9,773 nucleotides of DNA from an uncultured Bacilli bacterium (GTDB lineage: Bacteria > Bacillota_I > Bacilli_A > RF39 > UBA660). Positions 1-7,149 of the stretch are shown piece after piece. A model generated the notes under the pieces. That model had not been told where the DNA came from. It was given only the letters and a program-made list of their open reading frames with translations, and did not search any database. The stretch is taken from NCBI GenBank assembly GCA_934096605.1, contig CAKOMI010000042.1:1-9773 (forward strand), given 5' to 3'. Positions within the stretch are counted from its first letter, which is position 1. Each line of letters starts with the position of its first letter. Position numbers and translations under genes: made by a program.

Positions 1-446
1 GCATAACATATAACATATATATAATTATAATCAGATACACTAGCAATATAGTGATTATTGTGTTCGTTTAATAATTCTAAATCGGCAACAGTTCCCTTAC
101 TTATAACATTAGTAACACCTCGTTTAACCATTCCTTTAGTGTTTTTTGGGTCTTCTAATTGTTCACATATAGCTACTTTGTATCCCTTTGTAATTAACTT
201 TTCAATATAAGGCTTTACAGAATGAAATGGTACCCCACACATAGGGATTCTTTCTTCTAACCCAGCATTTTTACCAGTTAAAGTTAATTCTAATTCTCTA
301 CTTGCAAGTTCTCCATCTTCAAAAAATAGTTCGTAAAAGTCACCTATCCGGTAAAATAATAGTTCTGTTTCATAATCTTTTTTAATATCTAAGTATTGTT
401 TCATCATTGGGCTTAGTTTATCATAATCAACTTCGCATCTTTTCAT
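1..446 (-). CDS. mutS: DNA mismatch repair protein MutS, N-terminal fragment
   Basis: MutS recognises mismatches and small loops in newly replicated DNA, and with MutL starts repair. I translated the minus strand from the ATG at 446; the frame stays open to the window edge, giving about 148 residues. They match the MutS mismatch-recognition domain: SPMMKQYL at about 12-19, then FYRIGDFYELFF at about 31-42 with the Phe-x-Glu mismatch wedge (F37, E39), then PMCGVPFHSV and VAICEQLEDP, all hallmarks of the family. The usual Met in YRMGDFYE is Ile here. A GGGGTG ribosome binding site lies a few bases before the chosen ATG. Another in-frame ATG at 461 is possible but would sit upstream of that site and almost on the predicted transcript start. 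The gene follows a terminator and has its own promoter, so it is probably a separate unit. The ATPase domain and most of the protein are beyond the window. Confidence 0.96.
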   Translation of the reverse strand, partial: MKRCEVDYDKLSPMMKQYLDIKKDYETELLFYRIGDFYELFFEDGELASRELELTLTGKNAGLEERIPMCGVPFHSVKPYIEKLITKGYKVAICEQLEDPKNTKGMVKRGVTNVISKGTVADLELLNEHNNHYIASVSDYNYIYVICY

Positions 447-470
447 TTTCACACCCCACATCGTTTTTTA

Positions 471-479
471 ATTATATCA
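471..479 (-). promoter_or_regulatory. Extended -10 promoter of mutS
   Basis: On the minus strand the sequence reads TGATATAAT, a perfect TATAAT preceded by the TGn extension typical of extended -10 promoters in Gram-positive bacteria. No good -35 box sits 17 bases upstream (AACAAT), which is common when the extension is present. It lies about 25 bases before the mutS ATG and after the terminator of the preceding operon, so a short leader of about 15-20 nt is expected. Confidence 0.65.
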
Positions 480-531
480 AAAATCAAGCTAAAATTGTTA
501 TATTTTGTAAATAATTTGTAAAACAAAATGC

Positions 532-560
532 AAAAAAACTAGACTTTTTCCTCTAGTTTT
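532..560 (-). terminator. Hairpin terminator of the lepA-HD operon
   Basis: On the minus strand a perfect 9-bp inverted repeat, AAAACTAGA and TCTAGTTTT, encloses an 8-base loop (GGAAAAAG). The 3' arm ends in Ts and continues into a T run. It begins two bases past the stop codon of the HD-domain gene, where an intrinsic terminator is expected. The stem is AT-rich, so termination may be incomplete. Confidence 0.75.
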
Positions 561-561
561 C

Positions 562-1302
562 TTAAACCATGCATTCCACCTTTTCTTTATACCGTAAAGT
601 AATACTTACAATATCATCATAACCCTTTAAATCTTTAAAAACATTAACTCTTTTATCAAGTATTCCCTCATTAACTAAAATAGCCTTACTTATATCAAAA
701 TTAAAATCAAAGATAAAAGCAAGTTCTGAAAGTAATCCATCACTCTGTGTTTTTAAAATACCATAATCAATTAACTTTTCTTTTTTAAAAGCTTCTAACA
801 CAACAGAACTTATCTCATCTAAATTATCATACTTACCTGTCCGATATAAAACTCCTAATTTATCAGCATCCCGAATATATCTAGCATATTCTAAAGCCTC
901 ATTACTACAATCATCTATACTTAGTTTATTATGAAAATATATTGCTTCACACATTTTCTTTTTCAACTCTTCATCGATATTATTATTTTCAAAAAACTTA
1001 TTCTCTTCTAATACTTTTACACTTTCTAAAGCATGATCAAAATGACTCTTCACGTCATCATAAGCCTTATACTTCTCTAACTGTACAAATCTTCCTAAAT
1101 CATGAAAGATAACAATAGTCTTTAAAATATCTTTCTTTTGTTCGCTTAAATTTGTTGTTATTTTTTCCATCATATTAACAACGTCATAAGTATGTCTATA
1201 TTTATAATAATAAGTATTAATAATATTCCCTTCATCTAAATCATAACTTTTAACAAACTCTTCAAAAAATTCTTTTGCTATTTTATACACTTCAATCACC
1301 AA
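562..1302 (-). CDS. HD-domain phosphohydrolase family protein
   Basis: This is a 246-residue soluble protein with the metal-binding pattern of the HD superfamily. H37 lies in YRHTYDV, the H67-D68 doublet in FHDLGRF, H90 in FDHALES, H124 in IYFHN and D145 in RDADKLG. HD proteins are metal-dependent phosphohydrolases, often acting on nucleotides, but nothing here fixes the substrate. There is no signal peptide or membrane segment. It is the last gene of the operon, 5 nt after the phosphodiesterase stop, and is followed at once by a hairpin terminator. The start is uncertain: no ATG exists at the 5' end. The longest frame begins with TTG at 1302, which has no ribosome binding site. GTG at 1290 is preceded at a suitable distance by GGTGAT, complementary to the 16S tail, and would give a protein four residues shorter. 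Confidence 0.87.
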   Translation of the reverse strand: MVIEVYKIAKEFFEEFVKSYDLDEGNIINTYYYKYRHTYDVVNMMEKITTNLSEQKKDILKTIVIFHDLGRFVQLEKYKAYDDVKSHFDHALESVKVLEENKFFENNNIDEELKKKMCEAIYFHNKLSIDDCSNEALEYARYIRDADKLGVLYRTGKYDNLDEISSVVLEAFKKEKLIDYGILKTQSDGLLSELAFIFDFNFDISKAILVNEGILDKRVNVFKDLKGYDDIVSITLRYKEKVECMV

Positions 1303-1307
1303 GAAAA

Positions 1308-1922
1308 TTATAAAACATCATCAACAATAAAGTAAAGATTATTATATCTTTTTTTGCTTTCATTTAACTTATGAATTCCATAAACAAAAACTTTTTTCTT
1401 TCGTGTATTAAAATAATTAATAAGCCTATGACTTAATACAGATTCTAAAAGAACAATAAAATCATAGTCATGATACTCTTCTTCACTATTAAAAACATAA
1501 TTTAAGACGCCTAATGGAAACACGCAACCTTTTTCTTTCAATTTTTTAATTACTTTATTATAGAAACTCATGATATAAATATTTTGTTTCTTATAGTTAT
1601 TAATAACATTTAAAAAGTTATCTATATCTAAATCTAACTCTTTTATTTCTAAAAGAATAATCTTATCATTCTCTAGCTCAAGTACCTCTTTAAGAGTAGG
1701 AATACTATATTTTTTCTTAAGAGTAGCATAATCAGTATTTCTAATTAAACACTTACTTATAAAAGCATTATGAACAATAACTAGCGTATTATCTTTAGTC
1801 GTTCTAACATCGCATTCAAAACCATTATAAAAAGGGCTTTTGCATGCTTCTTTAAAAGCCTTTAATGTATTTTCTTTAATTTCACTAGTATGTAACCCCC
1901 GGTGGGCAATAAAATAATTCAT
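1308..1922 (-). CDS. Short glycerophosphodiester phosphodiesterase-like protein
   Basis: The GDPD family hydrolyses glycerophosphodiesters to glycerol-3-phosphate and an alcohol, usually in phospholipid turnover. This 204-residue protein carries the catalytic layout of the family: H7-R8 in IAHRG, E17-N18-T19, E36 and D38 in GFECDVR, H51 in VIVHN, and E92 with K94 in LLEIK. The C-terminal IVDDV resembles the family's closing ITDxP strand. It is shorter than the usual 230-250 residues, has lost the RTTNGKG-type loop (only RNT remains), and has Asn where the common HD pair has Asp after the second catalytic His. There is no signal peptide, so it should be cytoplasmic. The ATG is placed directly before the HRG motif, but no clear ribosome binding site is visible in the 20-nt gap after the preceding gene. 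An active enzyme is likely; the exact substrate is unknown. Confidence 0.88.
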   Translation of the reverse strand: MNYFIAHRGLHTSEIKENTLKAFKEACKSPFYNGFECDVRTTKDNTLVIVHNAFISKCLIRNTDYATLKKKYSIPTLKEVLELENDKIILLEIKELDLDIDNFLNVINNYKKQNIYIMSFYNKVIKKLKEKGCVFPLGVLNYVFNSEEEYHDYDFIVLLESVLSHRLINYFNTRKKKVFVYGIHKLNESKKRYNNLYFIVDDVL

Positions 1923-1942
1923 AGTACATAATATGCGAAGAT

Positions 1943-2386
1943 TTATCTTTTAAAACCCAAAACAATTATCTTAAATAAAAGTAAATTAATAAATACAACC
2001 CCACTTATAACATACCATTTTAAATGCGGTATTATCCTTTCTTTTTCCTCTTCTTCATAATTAATAGCAAAAACAGGAGTTGTACTTTCCTTTTCTAAAT
2101 AAAAAACATAGTCTTCCTTTTCGCCTTCCGCATTAATTGTTTCATAAATAACCTTGTTTTCTCCACCTACTACATACTCGTTATTATAGATATTAATTGT
2201 TGTGCCACTTTCAGTTTCACAGTTCATCATTAAAGAATTTGCATCATCATTTAGTATAACTGAATAAATGTTATTAGTTGTTTCAAATTCCCTTGATAAC
2301 GTACCATTTAAAACCTCCACACTTTTAATGGAACTCGCAAAGACACTTGTTGGTAAAAACATTAAAAAAAAGAATATTTTTTTCAT
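1943..2386 (-). CDS. Membrane-anchored protein with one cadherin-like beta-sandwich domain
   Basis: This is a 147-residue protein of unknown function with a clear exported layout. The N-terminus (MKK, then a hydrophobic FFFLMFLP run ending in SVFASS) is a signal peptide with probable cleavage after VFA. Residues about 20-100 follow the pattern of the cadherin-like beta-sandwich repeat common in Gram-positive surface proteins: NGTLSREFETTNNIYSV, then VILNDDAN, then VIYETINAEGEKEDYVFYLEK, which corresponds to the family's usual closing 'T-x-x-AEDG-x-x-x-x-YTV'. An acidic EEEEKER stretch leads into one hydrophobic helix, about 124-145 (WYVISGVVFINLLLF), and a short FKR tail. A type I membrane protein with one small extracellular domain is predicted. 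It starts 8 nt after the hemW stop with a strong AGGAGGG site. The fold assignment rests on pattern reading only. Confidence 0.8.
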   Translation of the reverse strand: MKKIFFFLMFLPTSVFASSIKSVEVLNGTLSREFETTNNIYSVILNDDANSLMMNCETESGTTINIYNNEYVVGGENKVIYETINAEGEKEDYVFYLEKESTTPVFAINYEEEEKERIIPHLKWYVISGVVFINLLLFKIIVLGFKR

Positions 2387-2389
2387 ACA

Positions 2390-2396
2390 CCCTCCT
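2390..2396 (-). promoter_or_regulatory. Strong ribosome binding site overlapping the hemW stop codon
   Basis: The minus strand reads TAGGAGGGTGT and then the ATG of the beta-sandwich gene. The AGGAGGG core begins inside the TAG stop codon of hemW, so translation of the two genes is probably coupled. The site settles the start of the downstream gene. Confidence 0.7.
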
Positions 2397-3480
2397 ATAT
2401 CATTTTCATGAGAATTTCATTCATTACATATAGTTTGTCCGGGGCAATAAAAATATATTCTCCTTTTTTAATTAAATCTTTGTTTTTTAGTAACTGCTTA
2501 ATAGGATAAGCATCTTCTATATCTATGCCAAATTTATTTTTAAAATCTAAAATATTAATTCCCTTTGATTTTCGCATACCAAGCATTATTTCGTTATCCA
2601 TAATATCTTTTTTGGTTAAAATATTTCTTTCGCCATCATATTCACCATTTAAGTACTTTTTAAAACTACACGTATTAGTGTAACGAATCCCATCATAGTA
2701 ACCTGATGCACTAAGGCCAAAACCGTAATAGTAATCATTATTCCAATATGTTAAATTATGTTTAGACTCATGTCCTTTCAAAGCAAAATTGCTGACCTCA
2801 TAATGATTAAAGCCTTTTTTCTTTAACACTCTACATATATAGTGGTACATAGCATAGTCTTCATCTTCACTTATAGGTGAAAAATGTCTTAAATAAATCT
2901 TTGTATGGGGCATTATCATTAAACTATAAGTACTAATATGATCAGGCTTCAATTTTAAAAACAATTTTAAATCACTTTCTAAATCTTTTAAAGTTTCACC
3001 CGGTATAGCATAAATTAAATCAAAGTTAATATTGTTAAAACCAAGTTTTCTTACTAGCATTATACTATCTCCTGCCTCTTTATAAGTATGTCTTCTTTCT
3101 AATATTTTAAGATTCTCATGATTAAAACTTTGGATACCTATGCTAAGTCTTGTAACGCCTAGTGTTTTTAAAGTAGTAAGTAACTTTTCATTTATATCAT
3201 CTAAGTTACATTCAAAAGTAAATTCTTCTAACGCATGTAAATTAAATAAGCTTAAAATATCTTTTAATTTAAGTAACGCTGTATTATCAAGAGCCGAGGG
3301 CGTTCCACCGCCAATATAAAGAGTATGAATTTCTTCTCCTAAATATCTATCTTTAATTTCTTCCTTTAAACTATCTAAATACTTATAACTCCATTCACTT
3401 GTAATAAACATTTTACAAAAATCACAATAAGAGCATATATTTTTACAAAAAGGAATATGAATATAAACAGCCTTATTCAT
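2395..3480 (-). CDS. hemW: Radical SAM protein HemW (heme chaperone family)
   Basis: HemW is a radical SAM protein related to coproporphyrinogen dehydrogenase HemN but regarded as a heme chaperone. The 361-residue product has the cluster-binding cysteines C12, C16 and C19 in PFCKNICSYCDF, with an extra cysteine at 22. The SAM-binding GGGTPS is at 57-62, followed by SIGIQSF at 113-119, RRHTYKEA and FDLIYAIPGET. The HNxxYW motif diagnostic of HemW (HNLTYW, 241-246) is followed by YGFGLSASGY. The C-terminal EIMLGMRKSKGI matches the winged-helix segment. Length and order are normal for the family. Its start overlaps the preceding gene by 8 nt (ATGAATAA), indicating translational coupling. In Bacilli hemW usually follows lepA directly; here two HTH-type genes lie between them. 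No heme biosynthesis gene is visible nearby. Confidence 0.95.
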   Translation of the reverse strand: MNKAVYIHIPFCKNICSYCDFCKMFITSEWSYKYLDSLKEEIKDRYLGEEIHTLYIGGGTPSALDNTALLKLKDILSLFNLHALEEFTFECNLDDINEKLLTTLKTLGVTRLSIGIQSFNHENLKILERRHTYKEAGDSIMLVRKLGFNNINFDLIYAIPGETLKDLESDLKLFLKLKPDHISTYSLMIMPHTKIYLRHFSPISEDEDYAMYHYICRVLKKKGFNHYEVSNFALKGHESKHNLTYWNNDYYYGFGLSASGYYDGIRYTNTCSFKKYLNGEYDGERNILTKKDIMDNEIMLGMRKSKGINILDFKNKFGIDIEDAYPIKQLLKNKDLIKKGEYIFIAPDKLYVMNEILMKMI

Positions 3481-4825
3481 TATTACTTTCTTTTCTAATC
3501 ATCTTTCTTCTTAAATAGAAAGCTTTATTAAATCTAGATGTATTATAATCATCTACTCTTTTTGATTCATTCTTTAATTCCAAAGGAACATAAAAACTAC
3601 GAATATAATATTTAGTAATCTCTTGTAATTTCTCGTAAGTAAGAACATATTTTATTCTAAATTCAAAAACAACCTTTTTTTCTTCTTCTGATAGTTCCAT
3701 ATAGCTTTGATGATTTCTTATGACTTGGAAAAAAGCCTTGTCATTCAAGAAATCTAAACATTGTTTTCTTTTTTCTTGATCCTTTAAAAGACAAGCAATA
3801 CCATAATCGCGTGTAAACTTTTGAGCTTTTTCATAATGAGAAAAATCACTTGGATTTCTATTAGGTTCATCAAAATTAAATCTAATTGCTTGTTTTACAA
3901 TATCATCAGAATTATTAATAAAATAATTATATAATTCTGTCGTTGGCTCTATATTTATAAGACGTGCTATTTCTTCCAAAGTTAATTTAAATGATAAAAT
4001 AAGTTTAACGTAATAATCAAAATTGATTCCGATCCTAGTAAAATCTTGTTCAGCCTGATCAGCGTGTTTATTACTAATAGCTTTGTTATGCTTAGTTAAA
4101 ACATTTAAAGCGTTTTGTTCTTTGTATTGTTCTAAAACTGCTTTTGCCTTTTCATAGAATATTTTAACTTGCTTTTGTGGCAAGACTTTTTCGACAAAAC
4201 CATCAGTATTTTTCAAATATTCTTGAATCTTTTTTTTATCAATAGCAAAAGTATTAGCAAGTTCATAAATGTCTGTATTATAATTCATAAATGTATAAAT
4301 AATATCTTTCCTCTTCTTATATTTAAGGTAGTCGTTATATAGTTTCGAATTATTATAGGCATTAAAATCAACTCCATCATTTTCTAACCTTCTAATTCTT
4401 TCAAAAACAACAAATTTATTTTTTTCAAGATTTCGGTGATAAATATTCATTAATCTACTATAATCATCTTTTAAATTTTTCTTTAAGACGGCAAGAAATC
4501 TTTCCACCTCATTTTCACTTTCAAAATTCATCGTTATAGCTATTTCTAAAAAAGAATATCCATATCTAATAAGTTCTATAATCTGATCTAATTTATCATA
4601 ATCAATAAATCTTTTGCTTAAAGATTGTTCTAACTTAATCTTATTAAATAACGCCACATTATAATTAGAACTTTTTGGATCGTCAAGTGATTTAATAATT
4701 GCTTTTATTTCATTATAAGGCAAATTTACATTTTTAGCTATTTCATTATATGAAATACCCAATAAAGCTTGCTCAAATATACTTCTATCAAAGTCATTAT
4801 ATTTATCTAAATGATAACTTTTCAT
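3473..4825 (-). CDS. Uncharacterised protein with several helix-turn-helix-like segments
   Basis: I do not recognise this 450-residue protein as a named family. It is highly charged, lysine- and asparagine-rich, with no signal peptide or membrane segment. At least four stretches share the pattern hydrophobic helix, then xx(L/S)xxEIAxxxN(I/L/F)xxxxE(I/V)xxxL, which resembles small HTH units. They lie at about 16-46 (GISYNEIAKNVNLPYNEI), 80-114 (GYSFLEIAITMNFESENEV), 173-206 (TDIYELANTFAIDKKKI) and 270-303 (LTLEEIARLINIEPTTEL). A weaker fifth may lie at 384-412. Long basic, coiled-coil-like helices separate them. The C-terminus is basic (FYLRRKMIRK). It overlaps the SpoIIID-like gene upstream by 4 nt (ATGA) and hemW downstream by 8 nt, so the three are probably translated together. 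DNA or RNA binding is inferred from the HTH-like pattern; the function is unknown. Confidence 0.85.
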   Translation of the reverse strand: MKSYHLDKYNDFDRSIFEQALLGISYNEIAKNVNLPYNEIKAIIKSLDDPKSSNYNVALFNKIKLEQSLSKRFIDYDKLDQIIELIRYGYSFLEIAITMNFESENEVERFLAVLKKNLKDDYSRLMNIYHRNLEKNKFVVFERIRRLENDGVDFNAYNNSKLYNDYLKYKKRKDIIYTFMNYNTDIYELANTFAIDKKKIQEYLKNTDGFVEKVLPQKQVKIFYEKAKAVLEQYKEQNALNVLTKHNKAISNKHADQAEQDFTRIGINFDYYVKLILSFKLTLEEIARLINIEPTTELYNYFINNSDDIVKQAIRFNFDEPNRNPSDFSHYEKAQKFTRDYGIACLLKDQEKRKQCLDFLNDKAFFQVIRNHQSYMELSEEEKKVVFEFRIKYVLTYEKLQEITKYYIRSFYVPLELKNESKRVDDYNTSRFNKAFYLRRKMIRKESNNE

Positions 4826-5316
4826 TTCAATGACCTACCTTCATCATCTGGAACACCATAATTATATTGTGTCAAATTAGTTAGTTTATGTTCTTGTAAT
4901 TTTCTTTTCACGTCATCAGCAATCTTCTTATCTAATTTAGGTAATCTGCTAGTTAAATCATCATATATAGTATCATGAGTTGACTCAAGTTCACGGGCTG
5001 TTTCATCAACAGTATAATCTAAAAGTATACATTTAGCAGCAGCATAAATTCTAATTTTTGTTTCAGCGTCCTCCACTGAAGCAGGCGTATTAAACTTTAA
5101 TATTTTGCTAACCTTTTGATAACGTATTGGATCAATTTTTGGCAAATATTTTTGCAACCAAGCATGTACAGTTACATTTGATATTGGAAAATAATTATCA
5201 CTAATATACTTAGCAGTTACTCTAGTAGATGCTTTATTTTCAATAACATAATCAGCCACTAAAAGTATTCTTTGCTTTTTCTCTTCATCACTTAAACTAC
5301 CATAAGTTTTTGCCAT
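4822..5316 (-). CDS. Tandem SpoIIID-like helix-turn-helix protein
   Basis: This is a 164-residue cytoplasmic protein made of two copies of a SpoIIID-like HTH unit. SpoIIID of Bacillus is a small mother-cell transcription factor of about 93 residues with one such unit. Copy 1 (about 15-75) runs RILLVADYVIENKAS, VTAKYI, NVTVHAWLQKYLPKIDP, YQKVSKILKF. Copy 2 (about 86-145) runs KIRIYAAAKCILLDYTV, ETAREL, HDTIYDDLTSRLPKLDK, IADDVKRKLQEHK. Copy 2 is very close in pattern to SpoIIID's STVHKDLTERLPEINP and LANEVKEILDYHK. Copy 1 has about five extra residues in the HTH turn (SDNYFPIS). The ATG overlaps the lepA stop by 1 nt (TAATG) and is served by GAGGGGG inside lepA; the stop overlaps the next gene by 4 nt. 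A DNA-binding regulator is likely, but a sporulation role is not implied. It ends in TGA, consistent with code 11. Confidence 0.88.
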   Translation of the reverse strand: MAKTYGSLSDEEKKQRILLVADYVIENKASTRVTAKYISDNYFPISNVTVHAWLQKYLPKIDPIRYQKVSKILKFNTPASVEDAETKIRIYAAAKCILLDYTVDETARELESTHDTIYDDLTSRLPKLDKKIADDVKRKLQEHKLTNLTQYNYGVPDDEGRSLK

Positions 5317-7130
5317 TATTTATCCCCCTCACTTAAAACTGCTAAAAACGCTTCTTGCGGTACCTCAACACTACCAACCATTTTCATTCTTTTTTTACCT
5401 TCTTTTTGTTTTTCTAATAGTTTTCTTTTTCTAGATACGTCACCACCATAACACTTAGCCAAAACGTTTTTACGCATTGCACTAATGTTTTCACGAGCAA
5501 TAACTTTTGAACCAACTTGAGCTTGGACTGGTATTTGAAATAATTGTCTTGGTATTAATGTTCGTAATTTTTCTACGATAGCCCGTCCTCTTTGATAAGC
5601 AAAATCTTTATGAACTATGATTGATAGAGCATCAACAACCTCACCATTTAATAAAATACTCATCTTAACTAATTTACTTTCTTTATAACCACATATTTCA
5701 TAGTCAAAAGAAGCATACCCTTTAGTCGTACTTTTTAACTTATCAAAGAAATCATATACAACCTCACTAAGTGGTATTTCGTAGTGAATATTAACTCTTG
5801 TTTCATCGATATATTCAAGTGATTTATAAATACCTCTTTTATTTTGACATAATTCCATAATAGCCCCGATATACTCGGCTGGAACAATAATATTAGTATA
5901 AATAAATGGTTCTTCTATTTTACTAATTTTGACTGGCTCTGGCATTTTATTTGGACTATCAATTTCAATTACTTCACCATTTGTAAGTGTTACTTTATAT
6001 ATAACACTAGGACTAGTGGCAATAACTGGTAAATTAAATTCTCGATCTAACCTTGTTGTTATTATATCCATATGTAAAAGGCCTAAGAAACCTACTCTAA
6101 AGCCAAAACCTAAGGCATCAGACGTTTCTGGTTCAATAGTTAACGCAGCATCATTAAGTTTTAGTTTTTCAAAAGCCTCTTTTAAGGCTTCATAACGATT
6201 TGGTTCAACCGGAAATATACCCGAATAAACCATTGGTTTCATTGGCTTATAACCATGAATTGGCGTACTCGCTTTGTTCTTTAAAAGAGTAATCGTATCT
6301 CCCACTTGCACTTTGGAAATATCTTTAATAGCCGCGGCAAAGTAACCAACCTCGCCACTTTTAAGTTCTTTCGTGTGTAACTCATGTGGTGTATGTACAC
6401 CAAGCTCTGTTACATTAAACGCCGCATCTCCTGCCATAAAGTAAATATCATCACCATATTTTAAAGAACCATCTTCAACTTTAATTAAGCCTACAACTCC
6501 TTTATATGGATCAAAATAAGAATCAAAAACTAAAGCTCGAAGAGTATCTTCATTATTTATTTTAGGAGGGTCTATTCTTGTAATAACTGCTTCAATTAAA
6601 TCACGAACACCCTCCCCTGTTTTACCAGAACATAAAACAATTTCTTCTTCTTTAAAACCAAGTACTCTTTTAAGTTCTTCTTTTACTTTAGGAATATTAG
6701 CATTAGGTAAATCTATTTTATTAATAACAGGAATAATTTTTAAATCAGCTCCCATTGCTAAATATAAATTAGCAAGAGTTTGAGCCTCTATTCCTTGGGC
6801 TGCATCAACAACTAGTATTGCCCCTTCACATGCGGCAAGGCTTCTTGAAACTTCGTAAGAAAAGTCGACATGACCAGGAGTATCAATTAAATTAAGTAAA
6901 TATGTTTCATTATTAAATTCATAATTTAAAGAAACAGCATTTAACTTAATAGTAATCCCTCTTTCTCTTTCAAGATCCATACTATCTAATACTTGACTCG
7001 TCATTTCTCTTTCGCTTAAAGCCCCTGTAATTTCTAGTATTCGGTCAGCAAGCGTACTCTTACCATGATCAATATGGGCTATAATAGAAAAATTTCTAAT
7101 ATTTTCTTGTTTAATATGTGCATACTCCAT
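5316..7130 (-). CDS. lepA: Translation elongation factor 4 (LepA/EF4), ribosome-associated GTPase
   Basis: LepA is a ribosome-dependent GTPase related to EF-G, linked to translation initiation, ribosome assembly and back-translocation. The 604-residue product is full length. All GTPase motifs are intact: G1 AHIDHGKST (18-26), G2 in ERERGIT (about 54-60), G3 DTPGH (83-87), G4 NKID (137-140) and G5 SGKTG (168-172). Next come the EF-Tu-like domain 2, the EF-G III and V domains (GFRVGFLGLLHMDII, and EPFIYTNIIVPAEYIGAIM), and the LepA-specific C-terminal domain ending in AKCYGGDVSRKRKLLEKQKEGKKRMK. The ATG at 7130 has an AGGTGAT ribosome binding site five bases upstream, and a sigma-A-like promoter precedes it, so lepA opens the operon. 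Its stop overlaps the next gene by 1 nt. Base composition is somewhat less AT-rich than the downstream HTH gene, as expected for a conserved gene. Confidence 0.98.
   Translation of the reverse strand: MEYAHIKQENIRNFSIIAHIDHGKSTLADRILEITGALSEREMTSQVLDSMDLERERGITIKLNAVSLNYEFNNETYLLNLIDTPGHVDFSYEVSRSLAACEGAILVVDAAQGIEAQTLANLYLAMGADLKIIPVINKIDLPNANIPKVKEELKRVLGFKEEEIVLCSGKTGEGVRDLIEAVITRIDPPKINNEDTLRALVFDSYFDPYKGVVGLIKVEDGSLKYGDDIYFMAGDAAFNVTELGVHTPHELHTKELKSGEVGYFAAAIKDISKVQVGDTITLLKNKASTPIHGYKPMKPMVYSGIFPVEPNRYEALKEAFEKLKLNDAALTIEPETSDALGFGFRVGFLGLLHMDIITTRLDREFNLPVIATSPSVIYKVTLTNGEVIEIDSPNKMPEPVKISKIEEPFIYTNIIVPAEYIGAIMELCQNKRGIYKSLEYIDETRVNIHYEIPLSEVVYDFFDKLKSTTKGYASFDYEICGYKESKLVKMSILLNGEVVDALSIIVHKDFAYQRGRAIVEKLRTLIPRQLFQIPVQAQVGSKVIARENISAMRKNVLAKCYGGDVSRKRKLLEKQKEGKKRMKMVGSVEVPQEAFLAVLSEGDK
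5324..5330 (-). promoter_or_regulatory. Ribosome binding site inside the 3' end of lepA
   Basis: The last codons of lepA contain GAGGGGG, seven bases before the ATG of the SpoIIID-like gene. The stop of lepA and this start share one base (TAATG). The arrangement supports the chosen start and translational coupling to LepA synthesis. Confidence 0.65.
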
Positions 7131-7149
7131 CTCGCATCACCTAGTAAGT

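Noticed and set aside
459..461. ATG at 461 as an earlier mutS start
   Set aside because: It is in frame but lies before the GGGGTG ribosome binding site and almost at the predicted transcript start; it adds five residues not typical of MutS.
447..531. Possible small RNA or riboswitch before mutS
   Set aside because: The stretch is short and very AT-rich, with a promoter close to the start codon; there is no room for a structured leader downstream of the promoter.
5929..6195. Plus-strand open frame of 88 codons inside lepA
   Set aside because: It is antisense to a highly conserved domain of lepA, low in complexity (Ser/Lys-rich), and has no ribosome binding site or recognisable motif.
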